From contig CM051508.1 in NCBI GenBank assembly GCA_028015205.1, positions 11,674,001-11,738,000 of the forward strand: a stretch of 64,000 nucleotides of DNA, given 5' to 3'. Under the pieces are notes generated by a model. The model did no database searches. It was not told the DNA's origin and worked only from the letters and a program-made list of their open reading frames with translations. Every line of letters starts with the position of its first letter. Positions within the stretch are counted from its first letter, which is position 1. Shown here one piece after another: positions 1 through 13,380 of the stretch. Position numbers and translations under genes: made by a program. Source of the stretch: Mytilisepta virgata (lineage: Eukaryota; Mollusca; Bivalvia; Mytilida; Mytilidae).

Positions 1-690
1 GGCAAGTTCTCAGTTTAATCAAATTTTGTTGTGTGTGTTCCTTTGCTGATTGAGTTGCCTATTCAGTCTGAAATGATCCAAGTTCCACCCCCCCCCCCCC
101 CCCCACCCCCTAAAGATGGAGGGTTTTCCTGAGTGTATTCAGTTCTTGAAATTGATGGAATATTAAAAGCTCCCTCTTTCCTAATTAACACCTTCCATCC
201 TATACATGTATTTATTTGGTCATAGAGAAATATTTCTGAAAATTTGTCTTCAGTGAGTATGAATAAGTCCCCACTTTATATCATAATATTCTTATATAAC
301 ATGTACATGTATATAAAACCACAATTTTTCAAAATATTGTCCTGAACTTATTTCTTGTCTAAATTTTAATGAAATAAAATTATTTACATTGTTGGACAGA
401 GAAATATGTATAATTTACACTGATATCAAAATATAACATTTTATTGTCTTTTAAAATCCCAAAATATTATTTTGAAATTTTGCATAACTTTATAAAGATA
501 CTGTTGAATATGCAATAATTGATAGTTTTTTTATAACCGCAAATATTTGTGGTCTTGTTATAGTGTTTATAGTTTTTAAGTCCGTTAGACGTTCGGCGTA
601 TGAATAAGTGAGCCAGTAAAAGAGTGCCATTTTAAACCGCTCATTTCTTTCTTATTTTGCCGAATTGTTTACATATAGTTATTATAGAAT
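1..690. other. no gene seen
   Basis: AT-rich sequence with a poly-C tract (88-104). Nothing else recognised. Confidence 0.5.
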
Positions 691-719
691 TATAAGTAAT
701 ATACTAATAAAAAGTGTTT

Positions 720-1110
720 GTCCCCGCTGCAATGCGTGTGGGGACATAGAAATGCAGGATGTCCGTTTGTACGTGCGTGCGTCCGTTCAACATTGTAAGC
801 GCTCACACGCCTTCATTTCTGAATGAATTTTTATAAAATTTATACCGTAGTTGTGATTTAGTATTATCTCGGTCAAGTTCGAATTTCAGTGCCGTACCAT
901 TATTTTTGTCGGAGTTATTGCCCTTTTAACTAAAAATTTTGTCAATATTTCTTGTAAGCGCTCTCACGCCTACAAACCTTAATGGATTTTATTTTAATTT
1001 ATATCATAGTTGTGATTTAGTATTATCTCGGTCAAATTCGAATTTTACTACCATTATTTTTTTGTTGGAGTTCTTGCCACGTGGCGGGGGACATTGGAAC
1101 GCTGTTCTTT
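720..1110 (+). repeat. hairpin-headed element, family 'GTCCCCGC', two core repeats
   Basis: Starts with a hairpin (GTCCCC at 720, GGGGAC at 740), then GTCCGT-rich sequence, then two tandem cores of about 158 bp starting GTAAGCGCTCACACGCC (796) and GTAAGCGCTCTCACGCC (954). Both cores hold GTGATTTAGTATTATCTCGG. The 91-codon + ORF is in the second core and not a gene. Confidence 0.6.
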
Positions 1111-1119
1111 TATTGTTTC

Positions 1120-2720
1120 AAATTTTTAGAAATGGTTGCTCAAGCAAAATGACAAAAACCAGCCTTGAACATCAAATTTCAAATTCTTTATTAGCACAAC
1201 TTACACCCAAATAGGGTCAAAGGCTACATACAAACAGTTTAATACATAAAAGATAAAATCAACTAATGAATCATGTGCCCCTGTCCTCAGTTCGAGGTCC
1301 TCAGTCAACATCCATATATCTCAGGTGGATTTTTTTTCTGTTTTATGAAAAATAAAACAACTGAACTTGGGAACTAAAGTAATTTGTGTTTACATGCAGG
1401 TTACACTCCACTAATTATCTTAGTTTCAGAGAAATGCACCCCCAGAATTTATTAATTATTAGAGTTGGTAAAGTTTGACTACATGATAGATAAATAATAA
1501 ATGTCTTAACCTCAAAATTGTAATATTGACCGAAATAGAATAGATTTTAGTTTAAAAAAATACGAAAACATTAACTGATTTTGCTTCTGACCAGTAATGG
1601 GAGGTCATAAACTGGGACTTGTGAATTGACATGTGTTGTGTAAAACTTTGACAGTGATAATCGGCACCTGCACTGGTAAGTTAAATTGCGAAAAAAAGAG
1701 CCGGAAAAGTAAACCTTTTTTTTCCCAAATATGTAATGGAATTTTATGCAGAATCTGAAAAATTAAGTCTCAATTGGATTGAAACGCTGCATCAGACCTC
1801 AATTTTAAGCCGAAGTGGAGTGAAATTTAACATTTTTAAAGCTTTTTTTATGACAATTTTTGAAATGTTGCTATGCCAACTAGGTTTCCATGGATATTTT
1901 TTATTTATTTTATCATGATTGAAACAATGCTAACATAATGGCCTTTCAGAATATATATATATATATGTATATGGGTATTATTTACTCTGAAGATGGCACA
2001 AGACCATGACATTTGTTAGCTCACTTCACATAGAAAATGGTACTTTTAATTTGTGGAGTGCAACCTGCAGACAGCGACGTCGTAAGTCAAATATGGCCGT
2101 TTTGACGCTTTTCGCAAGCTAGACACGCCGTTCAGGAGCTTATACAGAAAATAAACGAAGTCGGTAAGGTATGGTTAATAATTAATCATTCCACGGGGAA
2201 TTTCAAAATCTAAAACACATCATTTTTATAGCGAATTCCTTGGATGGAATCTTTTTTTAAACCTCCACTGGAAGTATGACCTTTACAAAATTGTTTGTGA
2301 ATCTTGTTATATTTTAAAAATCTAAACAAATTAAAAAGGTTTTTTTTTTTTCAAATTCTTAGAAATGGTTACTCAAGCAAAATGACAAAAAAACAAGCTT
2401 GAACACGATTCATACCATATATATCACCTGTTTTTTCATGTTTTATGAAAAATAAAACAACCGAACTTGAGAACTAAGTAAATGTTATTTGCCTTTACAT
2501 GTAAACACCGACGTTGTCAGTAAAATATGGCCGTACGTTTTGACGTTTTTTGCAAGGTAGACACGCCGTTCAGGATCTTATACAGAAAAAACGAAGTCAG
2601 TAAGGTATGGTAAATAATTAATCATTCGACGAGAAATTTCAACAGCTAGAACATATCATTTTTATAGTTAATTCCTTGGTCGCATTTTTTTAAACCTCCA
2701 TTTGAAGTATATTTACGGGG
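1120..2720. repeat. diverged tandem duplication
   Basis: Units at 1120-2270 and 2350-2720 share AGAAATGGTTGCTCAAGCAA, TTATGAAAAATAAAACAAC, TAGACACGCCGTTCAGGA and AATAATTAATCATTC in the same order. No coding potential seen; the 60-codon ORF at 1736 is AT-rich noise. Confidence 0.5.
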
Positions 2721-3327
2721 TTTTGGTGTAAATTTATACGTGATTTCTATGTTATTTTTGTCAGTTTACCCTATTTTTCAAAAGCCTCTATCTCCGAAAC
2801 TAAGTCGGTGAGGTATGTTTTTTTTTTCTGAAAGAGTTTGTCAAGTTAAATCTGTATGCAAGATTTTTAAAAATTCCTTAAAGTAGTCATTTACGAACCT
2901 GTTACATTTTGTACCTTAAAGAAAGAAGATCTGTTAAATGATCACGGGGTCGGACTAATAAATCATTTAAGAAATTTACTTTAAAATCATGTGTTTGAAT
3001 TGGATCCATGTTAACAAAAATTGGATAGAAAGCAGCGTATTTTATAAATTAAATTCTTTCTATTTTATGATATTGTTTATTTCAATTGTTACCCTGAATA
3101 TACAAATAATCTGACTGAATTATAAACATTAATTCATCAAAGATTAATAATTAAAAAAAAAAACCATTACAAAAAAACGAAAACTCGTCGACGAAAGGAA
3201 CCATGATATATTATATATATGGAAAGATCGAATTCTCCTTCACTTGACAAGGAAAAAAAAACTTCAAAAATCTGGAGTAATTAAAAGTTTAGAAAACATT
3301 CAACATACAATTTCCCAGCAACATTTA

Positions 3328-4263
3328 GTCCAGTCAAACTAAGTTTTAACCTCAAACTAATTGCAACAGAAAATGTTTTAGTTCTGATCTATAGCATTAA
3401 GCCCCAAATATACACAGAAAAAAGTCTCATAAAATCTAACTTGAGGAAAACTCAAAATCAGCATTTTTAATTTCCTATGGAAATTAACATTGGAAAGGGG
3501 AGATAACTCTGCAAAAATGAGTCTTTTTTAGTCAGTTTTTGGTTGATTTTTTTAAAATTCATGTAAAGTATGATATTTTGATATGGTTATAAGTTCGTAT
3601 TTGACTATATTATATAATCTTCTGCTCATGAAATGGACAAAACCGAAGTGTTATGGGTATTTTTATTTTTTTTTGCACCTTTTTCATTAAAGAAATTGCA
3701 AATTTGTGGCTTTGTGACCATTTTGAAAAAATAATGTGAAAATTTGGTATTGTTTATATCTGTAAATTATATTTGTTCAGCATCTACCTTGTTTAAAGAA
3801 ACTTTAAACCACAAAAAGAAGAATATGTGCTTAATCATTTTTATTAAATTTGAGATTCTTTACCTTGACATGTTGAAAAATTTAATAAATGGTTAACTAA
3901 TGAATTACGAAATCTTGGTTGTAGCTTGATAAAAGATATGAAAAAACCTTTAGAGTTGTTTTTTATACTCTAAATATGGATAAAATATCAAGAATCAATA
4001 CATTCTGCTGAATAGAAGCGGTAAAGTTAAATTTTGTATCAATTTTTATTGATATTTCTGCCTTTTTTGCAGTTATCTCCCATTTTCAATGCAAATCTCC
4101 GTAGGAATTTTCAAATTGTGATTTTTTAGTCTTCCTCAAGTTAGATTTTGTTAGACTTTTTTTCTGTGTATATTTGGGGTATAATGCTAAAGATTAAAAC
4201 TTAAAAATCTTCTTTTGCAATTACTTTAAGGTTGGGGTCAAATTTATGCTAGATTGACTGGAC
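3328..4263. mobile_element. foldback MITE, copy 1 (936 bp, ~200-bp TIRs)
   Basis: Left end GTCCAGTCAAACTAAG, right end GCTAGATTGACTGGAC, each flanked by TA (3326-3327, 4264-4265). The inverted arms cover about 200 bp each: for example CAAACTAATTGCAACAGAA left against TTCTTTTGCAATTACTTTAA right, and ATATACACAGAAAAAAGTCT left against AGACTTTTTTTCTGTGTATA right. No ORF; non-autonomous. Confidence 0.72.
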
Positions 4264-4269
4264 TAATTC

Positions 4270-4880
4270 ACTTGCATGTAAAGTCCGCGTACAAAAAGTA
4301 TAAGGTGCAAAATCGTTGATTTAACGAGTTTGAAAGTTGAAAATCTGTATCGATATAAAAAATTCGTTCGTCTACGTTATACCGTAGAAAGTCAAGTTCC
4401 GTAATATAGCGTTACTGATGTAAACAAGATGTCCACAGCTCCGACTGCAAGGGATTTCCCCCTGTTAATGAGAGTTTCCATACAGTATACAAGTATTTAA
4501 GGTATGTAACTTGTTTATTTATTTTTTTTTTTCTTTTTTATCAAGTTTAACAATTTGTTATGCATTTTTCGTATTTGAGCACTGTGACATTGTCCCGGTC
4601 GTCCCCGGGTGAGTTTACACCATTGAAGGTAATGAAGGGCGAGCTGGACTCGGTGACAACAGAAAATAAAAAAAAATGAAAATAAGTCACTGAGGCCAGT
4701 GCTGGACAAACCATTCATGTAGTATCCAAATTATTAATTCTCAACCAATCCTTGTGTTTGTCTATATGTAAAGCCTTTGTGGACACGAGTGTTTTATTAA
4801 ATGCAAATGAGTTCAGTTTAACTGCAATAATGTTAAATCATATTTAACTATTATGGCGTTTTCTACTAAGGGAGCAACCG
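4270..4880. other. no gene seen
   Basis: Between the MITE and the C-rich repeat. The 67-codon minus ORF ends in a Lys run from a T stretch and is not supported. Confidence 0.4.
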
Positions 4881-4884
4881 GAAA

Positions 4885-5215
4885 AAAGATCCCGCACCCA
4901 AACTTCGAAGAAAAAAAATATGCAGGATCAAGCATTTGATTCTATTTGATGTTTTGGGGATTTTCAGCATTTTTGGATAATTTCGGGTATGTAATTTTAG
5001 CTTTACTGGATATTTTCCTTTCACAAATTCGATATAACGTGGACAATATCGGGAAGGGGTTTCAAGATCTTCGACCTCCCCCCTCCCCCCACCCCCCCCC
5101 CCCCCGTCATAAAATGGTCAAGTTACCCCCTCCCCCCTTTATAACGTGGGCAATATCGGGTAGGGGTTTCCAGTTCATGGTCAAGTCCCCCCCGTTCCCC
5201 CCAAGTAAAATACAC
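4885..5215 (+). repeat. C-rich repeat, also present at 61.56-61.73 kb
   Basis: TTTTTGGATAATTTCGGGTA, GTAATTTTAGCTTTACTGGA and CAAATTCGATATA followed by long C runs match 61561-61730 in reverse complement. The block ATAACGTGG-ACAATATCGGG is repeated once inside (5033 and 5142). The 111-codon Pro-rich + ORF spans the C runs and is an artefact of them. Confidence 0.55.
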
Positions 5216-5219
5216 ACAC

Positions 5220-7008
5220 ACTCACGGACTGACCATAGCATGATAGTATTGCTATTGCTGCGCTCGCATCATTGGCCGTAAGAAAACGTATTATTATGTA
5301 CTATGTGTGTGGGTAATTCGGCGCAGCGTTTAATTAGGCGCATTCCAATCATTTTCATGTTGTACATATTCAGGTGAAATTTTTATTGAATCTAGAGTTC
5401 GCAGACGATCCTCTCATCGATTTATTGCACTATTCTTTGTAAAATTTTGTGACAGAATACCTTAATGAAATAACTTTTCAAAGTTTTGATAGTTTTATCA
5501 AATTCTCTTAGGGACGAGATCAAAAGTTAATTATTTGGGAGGGTAAAAATCGCTGCAAGTTTTGTTATCCGACATCGATTTTCGGATTGAAAAATACGGA
5601 TTCAAGTGATGTCCAAGTCAATATACAGAATAAACATGTATTGTTGAGGAAAACAGGACCCAGGTACAAAAAGTATACTCTCAAAGCATACGCCCATATT
5701 GGTGAATCAATTTTTCCCAAGTTAAGTTAAGAGGGGGGGTGGGGGGGGGGGGGGGGGGTCAGTGAAAAAACTATGTGAATTAAGTTTTTTATCCTACATT
5801 GAACTTTTGATCTTGTCCCTTATCCGAAAAAAAAATAGTTAAAAAAAAATACCTGTACCCATTACACGACACTCCCTGTTTGCTCCGCGTTTTTAGTGTC
5901 CGCTCCGCCGCCCCCGGTTACACGTGTTTGAATACCCTGTGTGTTTAAGCCTTAAGGCATAGCCTTCTCATATTATATATTATATATAATGCCTTCAAAA
6001 AGTTTGAAGTGAATTACCAAACAGTAAAGACTTACTGTACTCATCTCTTCTCCTTTTTGGAAATCAGCAGACGACAAGCATGTTTCTTAATCCCATGATG
6101 CAATACCTTATAGTTCCGCTATCTGGTTACCAAAAGTCACTTGAAAAAAAAAAAAGGACAAATATACCTAAGGAGCAATAAAAAAAAACGTAATCCATTG
6201 GACAGACAAACCCGGGAAGACAAACGAACAACCACAAGCACAACAAATAAACACAGAAAACTAAAAACAATGAACAACACGAACTCCTATAAAAACCAGG
6301 AGTGAACCCAGGTGCTCCGAAAATAGTTCCCATATTTACATTATTTTATGCTGCAGATTTAAGACAGGTGTGACCCGCAAAGTGAGCTAATAAAATTTCT
6401 TCACGATACCATAGAAATAGTTAAATGTGTAACAGGGGGATCTGTGTGCTATCAAGCATCACTCTATAAAACAATATCAAGGTCATATGAGAATCATAAG
6501 ATATTGTGAATTTGATCATTGAAATAAAGCGACGAAAAACATTTTCAACTAAAAAATATTTTCAACAAAAACATTTTAAGCAAGATTATTTTTTTTTCTG
6601 TCTGGCCGCTACGACGAATGTAGCTTGGATTACCATAATGCAACGACAGCAGCGGCGTAAGCTTTTTTTAAACCCTTTACTTTGCAAAATTAATATCTAA
6701 ATTTAAAATCTTTGGTCCACAGACCTCATTGTTCCTATTATATAACGTTCCGGGCGAAAAACAAGTTCCACTGGAACTTTTTGACTAGTTAATTTATTCC
6801 GGTTATAGTTATAAAGTTCCACCAGAATAAAATAAGTAGTTCAAACGTTTCTCTGGAACATACTAGTATTATAAGCAGCTAACACATTCCATTTTCTGTA
6901 AACTATATTAACTATTCATAACATTTTAACTAATTATAACATTCCTATTATTAATATAACCTTAATATTTAACAATAAAACCATGGGTGATATTAGCGAT
7001 AGGTTTTA
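5220..7008. other. no gene seen apart from the UTR repeat at 6155-6335
   Basis: Holds a poly-G tract at 5730-5758, TA-rich palindromes near 5972-5990 and AT-rich sequence. No exon-like segment found. Confidence 0.4.
6155..6335 (-). mobile_element. 3' UTR fragment of the same retroelement
   Basis: Shares GGACAAATATACCTAAGGAG, GTAATCCATTGGACAG, CCACAAGCACAACAAA and CCAGGTGCTCCG with 28740-29030 and 50205-50400. 5'-truncated; the minus-strand 68-codon ORF is UTR. Confidence 0.6.
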
Positions 7009-7400
7009 AGCTCACCTGGCCCAAAGGGCCATGTGAGCTACATGTATTGTCATCACTTTGTCGTCGTCCGTTGTCGTCGTAGATCTTCTCCTCTGAAATC
7101 ACTGAACCAATTGAAACAACTAGGGAGCAATGATCCTTAGTGGTTCTCTTGCAGAATTATATATCCATTGACCTCGACCATCCGAGATGGCCAGCAGACC
7201 TGAACATAGTTTAACATAGGAACTTATGGAAAAATTGACTTTAAAATCTTCTTGTCAGTAATCAGTAAGCCAATCGAGACCAAAACTTAGCAGCAATGGT
7301 CCTTGGGTGGTCCTTTATCAGAAATATATCTGGTGATGCGGACCGCCATCCAACATGGCCGCCATAGGCAAACTTAATTTAACATAAGACCCTACTGGAA
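7009..7400 (+). repeat. hairpin-headed element, family 'AGCTCACCTG', two cores
   Basis: Begins AGCTCACCTGGCCCAAAGGG with its inverted partner CCATGTGAGCT, then GTCGTCGTCCGTTGTCGTCG, then two ~165-bp cores (GAGCAATGATCCTTAG at 7123 and CAGCAATGGTCCTTGG at 7288), each followed by a GATGGCC-type motif. Its 3' part is interrupted by the LINE relic at 7415. Confidence 0.6.
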
Positions 7401-7414
7401 ACTCACTTTCAAAT

Positions 7415-9310
7415 TCGAATTCTTTTATTAACTTTAAGCAGCACTGCCTATCAGTACAAGTAGAAAAATAAGAGAGAAAAAAAGTACAAAAGTGACAGTT
7501 AAGATCAAGAAGCATAAACGAATTATGGAACTCACAACAATAGATCAGATCTTAATTTGAAGGCATGGTACGGAAATTTACACATTTTTTTCCAATTCCT
7601 TTAGACTGACTGTACACAGTAGTTGCAAAAATTTATAAGACGATGGTCTACTATTAGTAATATGGTTTGATAAACTGCTGTCGTAAATCACCATATGTAA
7701 TACACTCAAGAACAAAGTGAAACTTATCTTCAGTCACGTTAGAAGTACAAATAATAACAATTTCTGACAATACAGTTACTCGAGAACAAAATCTCAGACC
7801 AGTACTTCACAATATTGAACGTTCACAAGTATCTTAAGGATGTTCGCTGCTCAGTTTCAAAATAACAAGCTTTTCATAACACTGGTAAATATTGATAGTG
7901 GTTTAATAAAGGAACTAAAGAGCGAACAAAATTATAGGTCCGTGTGCTTTTTTTCGAGCCATTGACAATTTGGCTTGAAAATATCTCTCTTGATTTTACA
8001 TAGCTTTATCGTTGAAAAGTTTTATTTCTCAAAAACCATTAAATAATAACAAGGATTTTATAAGATTTTTACAAATGGCTTATTATTCTGCATGGAAAAG
8101 ATCTGTGAAAAGAAAAATCCATTAGTGGTACATTGCTTCATAACAAGAAGATTTTTACAAAAATCTCAATGAAATTTCTTAACATTTGGCACTTTGTGAA
8201 AGCCCCTAATTTCACTACCATAAAATAAAATACTACTAAAATAAGAGTCAAATAAGCTAAGGTACAAATGTAAGTAAAAGTATTCAAATATAATGATGAT
8301 ACCTTCGACTTCAATGCAAATACAGACTTCCTACCCTAGTCAGCTACATGCTTCTGTGTTTTGAGAAATTTACAATTATATTCTAATAACAATCCTAGAT
8401 AGAAAAACTCATCTACAACTTCAATTGCATTGTCATTGTAATACTATTTTTCATTGGCTGATATGTTACCACCATTTCTAAATACTATAATTTTGGTTTT
8501 TGAAATATTAACAGTTAAACCCAATTTTCTTGTATACAATGATCGTCTATTAAGCGTGTCTTGCAAACCTATGATAGACTCAGAAATTAAAATCATATCG
8601 TCTGCATACATAAGCTGGAAAAGAGACAATTCTTATACTACAAACGGAACATTATCTTTGTTCAAAAACTCCATTTCGAAATCATTGACATATAGTGAAA
8701 AAAGTATTGGATACAGAAATTCTGCTTGCATTAAACCATTATGAACTCGAACACATAATTTCACAGTGCTAATTTGATTTCAAAACAGTCAACAATTTAC
8801 CAGGGACACCTAGTTTTGACATTCAGTCTCGAAACGGGAACGAAAACTTGTTTATAATCAACGAAACAGCAGTACATGTTGTACAAACGTTTTCTATCGG
8901 AAAGCGTTTTCTGTATCATTGTCGTAAGGCAGAACACCGCATCAACGGTACCCCATCCGGATCTTAGTGAAAAGTATGCCTCTGGTATAACATCGTTATC
9001 ACTTGACCATTTCAAAGGTCTCTCATTCAGGACGGCAGTAAACAGTTTCTAATTAAACTGATTCCATGGTAATTTGCAGAAACACAAGGATCACTTTTCT
9101 TAAACACGGGCACAAAAACCGCAATGGCCCAAGACTTCGGAAAAAAATGGGAAAATTCATTTAGAAGATCTTCTTGTTTAAAACCAGTGAGCAATTTGGC
9201 AAGACCAGTGTGCCAGTTAAAACTTGCCAGCAATGTTTCTTCATACTGCCCGCTATGAAGGACATAGTCAAATAATTTAGTCTGCTTGAATTCTCCAAAT
9301 GCTTTCCAGG
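7415..9310 (-). pseudogene. decayed LINE (non-LTR retrotransposon) reverse transcriptase
   Basis: Read from 9310 downward: FPKSWAIAVFVPVFKKSDP and NYHGISLI (RT motifs 1-2), AYFSLRSGWGTVDAVF then MYCCFVDYKQVF (the F-R-x-G-x-G-T-x-D and F-V-D-Y-x-x-A-F-D region, with D lost), then QLMYADDMILISES (YADD catalytic box) and LTVNISKTKIIVF. The pieces are in three frames with stops between. No endonuclease domain is seen upstream; a 5'-truncated copy. The 3' end appears to lie near 7415 inside a hairpin-headed repeat. Confidence 0.7.
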
Positions 9311-9834
9311 TGAGTGATATAGCCTTATGGGAGCCTCTGGATAACTTTTTAGTTTAAAATTTAAGATTTTTATTCTTCCAATACAGGATAAAATTGAAAA
9401 TGTGAGAAAAAGATAAATAAATTATGAATAATAGAGTATTTGATACTAAATTATTGCTTTCAACTCACAATACACGTGAGTTAGTTCCAGTGGAGAATTT
9501 CTTTTAAGTAAACAGGTGAGTTGTTTTCATATCATTATAAAGTTACAAGTTTGAGTATTGGATAACAAAGAGTATTATAAAATATCTTCTATATCTCAAT
9601 TAAAAAAAGTGAATTTGGACAGTGATAGAAATTTTTCGCGGGTAAGTTAATGCTGTTTTATCAATGGGGAAGTACATCTTCCTAAACTCGTGAATTATTT
9701 AGCATGGCTTGACGACGTTATCAGCGTCTTCGACTTCAGAAGTGTTAAAATACATGGAGTCATTTATTGATGGGCAGTTTTTTGTGTTGGTATTGATTTA
9801 TTAGCATTTTATTTATCATCACTGGTTCAAAAGT

Positions 9835-10733
9835 AAGTATATAAAATTTGACCTCAAACTAATTGCAACAGAAGATATTTTGAATCTAAATTGCTTAAGT
9901 ATATTCTAAAAATACACAAAAAAAAGTCCATTAAATTCGGACCACTGGAAACTTCAAAATTCAAAGCTCCTATGGAATTTTCAATGGAACAAGGGAGGTA
10001 ACTCTTGCTAAAAGTAGGTTTTTGTCTTTTTTTAACAATTTTCTTCCTCTGCTTGTTAAGAAAGATACTTCCATGGACTAGATTAGCTTAATTTGACTAA
10101 TTATATATTCTGCTTTTTATAAGACAAGAATATTCATAATTTTATTTGTAGTTTGATTTTATTGACATATTATTTAATATCGCAGAAAATGATTACGTTG
10201 AACTGTTGGGCGATTTTGAAAAAAATAATTCAAATATTTGCTGATGATTATCCGTTTTTAATATATATCAATAATTTCTAATTGGTTAAAAGAATTTTTA
10301 AAACCACAAAAAGTGTAAGTACTACTTATATTTTCATCAAAATTTGACATCATTAACTTGAAATCCTAATTTATTTTGGGAAATGAGGGATCTTAGGAAG
10401 TAAATATCTAATTCAAAACTTGAATTAAAAGTTCAAAACTCTGTTACAATAATTGGTTTAACCCTTTTTTTTAATGCTGAAACTGTACTTTGGTAAAACA
10501 TTTTGTACAAGAAAAACAGTAATTATTATTTTGTTGTGGTTTTGGCCAAATTTCAAGCAGTTTTACAGAGTTATCTCCCTTATTCAATGCAATTTCAGAT
10601 GTAATTTTATCTGCTTGCATACATTTCATTTGGGTTTTTTTCTTGGTTAATCCTTGTATATTTCCTGACACAAACAAAGATTAATTTCTTCTATTGCAAT
10701 TAGTTTGAAGTTAGGGTCCATTTTTGACTGGAC
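9835..10733. mobile_element. foldback MITE, copy 2
   Basis: Same family as 3328-4263: TGACCTCAAACTAATTGCAA on the left and GCAATTAGTTTGAAGTTAGG with the terminus TTGACTGGAC on the right, followed by TA (10734). The extreme left terminus is lost or diverged, so its start is approximate. The minus ORF at 10471-10677 is within the right arm. Confidence 0.65.
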
Positions 10734-10849
10734 TACATTCTATTTCTCTTTTGTACCATAATTGGCAGGAGATTTCCATAGGCTATTTATAATCTAGAGA
10801 ATCGCGCACTTGCACGAGATTTCAGATAATTAGCATATATTTACAAACT

Positions 10850-11216
10850 TTCGATTGAGCACAAAAGTTGGTGAAATATGATCCCAAGACAGGCAAGACC
10901 TTTATCATTCTTTTTGGGACACCAAAGTTTGGTTCAAATTGGCCTGAAAAACTCAGAAAAGATAAAAAAAAAATGTTAAAATTCCCATAGGGTCCTAGGT
11001 TAAACTATGTCCGACCGTGGCGGCCATATTGTATGGCGCCCATAAAACCGAACACAATTTTTAAAGGGGACTATCCAACGACCATTCAACTAAAGCTTGA
11101 TTTAATTTGGCTCAGCGGTTTCAGAGGAGTTGATGAAAATATGAAAAGTTTACGATGACGACGCACGCAAAGTGATGAGAATAGCTCACTTTGCCTTTTA
11201 GGCCAGGTGAGCTAAA
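10850..11216 (-). repeat. hairpin-headed element, family 'AGCTCACCTG', minus copy
   Basis: In reverse complement it begins AGCTCACCTGGCCTAAAAGG, pairing with AAAGTGAGCT, then CGTCGTCATCG, then cores with the GGCCGCC motif. About two cores are present. Confidence 0.55.
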
Positions 11217-11219
11217 AAA

Positions 11220-12610
11220 AACAAAAAAAAAACAAAAAAACAAAAAACCCAACATGTTGCACTTCTTTTTAGATAAAATAAGATGGCAGAATTTGATTCT
11301 GGAAGAATAACCTTTCTCCACATTTATAGGGAGTCAAGAGTATTAAACATGTTAAAGAGGGTTGAACTTTGACCATGGATCCTTTTTATGTGCCTTTTAA
11401 TTTATCTGCTTAATAGGACTTATTTTTTTGGCACCTTCTGTCAAAAGCTAGAAAATTTAAACTTAACTTTCTTTTAATTTTGCAGCCACCACGGTATCTT
11501 TTGGTAGGGGAGACAATTTAAGGAAATTTTTTGGAATCCTGGATTTTTTTATACTCTTTTTTCTTTCATAAACTTGCTGTTTTGTCATTGATAATTGGGA
11601 TTGTTATAATCAGTTCTTGTGAGGTATAAGAATTTAAAATAATATCCTATTTATTTGATCAAGACTGTCTTTAGGGATCAATTGGCCATAAATAGAATAC
11701 ACTATTTCATCATCCTTTTATTTGGAGTATATTTACATGTAGTTTAATTTTGCCATATATTTTAAGTGTAACTTGTTTTTAAATTGCCTATTTATGTACT
11801 ATGTCATCTTTTTTGTTTAGTAAATGTTTTATACAATGTATTTTAAAACTAAAAGATAAAATTTATGTAAAGTACATTTTTTTACTCTATATCAGAACAC
11901 ACTATTCTGGTTACTAGAATCAGGTATCAAGGTTGATTTATAATTGGTAACTTTTGAAGTTTTCAATTTAAGAAATGGTTATTGTCTAATGAAAATGCAT
12001 ATCACATCTAAAATCTGATTTTAAACGAAACATATGCATTTGTTGTATTGCTTCATGTCAGCCATTTCTTTTAAATCAATATTTTTTGTGTGTTGGAGGG
12101 GAGGGATGGTAAGGAGCTGAAGGAATAAGAGCATTAAACTAATAACGTTTATGTAGATTTTAAATTCTATCCTTGAAAAAATTTCAGTTCTACAAGAATT
12201 TTTTCGTGGCTCCTTACAGAATGCATGATATTGTAAACATTGAGTCTATAAAATTAAATGTTTAACGATGCATGGATACAAACTTTTTCAAAATATTACA
12301 TGACAGTTTTAAGTTTAAAGTAAATCATGTAGACATATGTTATTTTGTATTATTATGTTTAAACTTTTTGGTGAATTAAAAAAATATTAAAAAAAATTAG
12401 AAGTTACCTCACTTTTGAGTTTAACATAGGAAGCTGTTCATTTTTTAGAATTCCCCCAAAATAGCTCGTTAAAATTTAATATTATTTCTCAAAAAGCTCT
12501 AAAATATACCATATCATAGTTAATGTGAAAAAATTGTATTTTGTGTATTATAATGGTGAAATTGACATTTTTGGGGTTTGAGGTGTATTAAAATTCCTTA
12601 AACTTTACAG
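11220..12610. other. probable intronic or intergenic sequence
   Basis: AT-rich; contains only the weak 18-nt exon candidate at 11486-11503. The ORF at 11121-11321 is low-complexity. Confidence 0.4.
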
Positions 12611-12662
12611 TTATATGAAATCGGCCGTGTTGAAGCTACTGAATTGACTGCATCAAGTCACA
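12611..12662 (+). CDS. candidate internal exon, unknown gene
   Basis: Acceptor ACTTTACAG, donor GTAAGTAT, 52 nt. Open in the frame LYEIGRVEATELTASSH, starting in phase 0 and ending one base into a codon. The perfect donor and the composition (higher GC than around it) are exon-like. It joins in phase to 13574. A weaker 18-nt candidate (P-P-R-Y-L-L at 11486-11503, donor GTAGGG) could precede it. I do not recognise the protein; no other exon of it is identified. Confidence 0.45.
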
Positions 12663-13342
12663 GTAAGTATATATTATTTAGTTTTCTCATGAATGTAAGT
12701 AAGTGTAAGCTGCAAAGGACAACTGCACATACATATATATTTTCTGCACAAATACAGAGCCAAGAAAGACATTTCATAACTTTATGGAAGATTGGTTCAT
12801 GAAACATCCTTTCAGGTTCACAAGTATATAATTAGAAATTTTCTGTCTACTTTTGATATTTGCATTGCATTATTACAGACCAATAGACATACCTGTAGGT
12901 GGGAACAGCTCTCCCTTAAAATCATTTTGAAATCATATATGAAAACTAAAAGAACAAAATTGCTATAGCAATATCCCACATATTGGTCCTCCCACATGTA
13001 TGTATGTATCCTATACATTGCCAAATTTGTAGAATTTATTCTGTTGGAAACCTTATTAAAACGTCAACAAAAGTAACCACAAATTCAAAATTCAAACATT
13101 TTTTTGTCATTTTGTCTTAACTGGTCAGTAACAACTTGCAGGAAACATTCATACAGTCAGTGCATTATTCAGGCTTAAGGTACATGTATATTTACATGTA
13201 GCTGAATTAGCCCAAAAGTCTTATTCCTATGCTTAAACATTTGTCAAGCATTATATGTAGGTATTTTGTGTCAAGAATTCAGATTAGTTATATAATGTTG
13301 TGTATTAAATTTTTTTTGGTACATTCTAAGATTTTTTCTAAA

Positions 13343-13348
13343 GGGGGT

Positions 13349-13378
<30 letters not shown>
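13343..13378. repeat. poly-G tract (~34 nt)
   Basis: A GGGGGTG start followed by an unbroken G run. Similar tracts lie at 88-104 (C), 5085-5105 (C), 5730-5758 (G), 13984-14004 (G), 52121-52141 (C), 61564-61578 (G). Lengths in an assembly are unreliable. Confidence 0.75.

Positions 13379-13380
<2 letters not shown>

Noticed and set aside
4946..5281. Pro-rich 111-codon ORF
   Set aside because: Created by poly-C tracts of a repeat also found at 61.6 kb.
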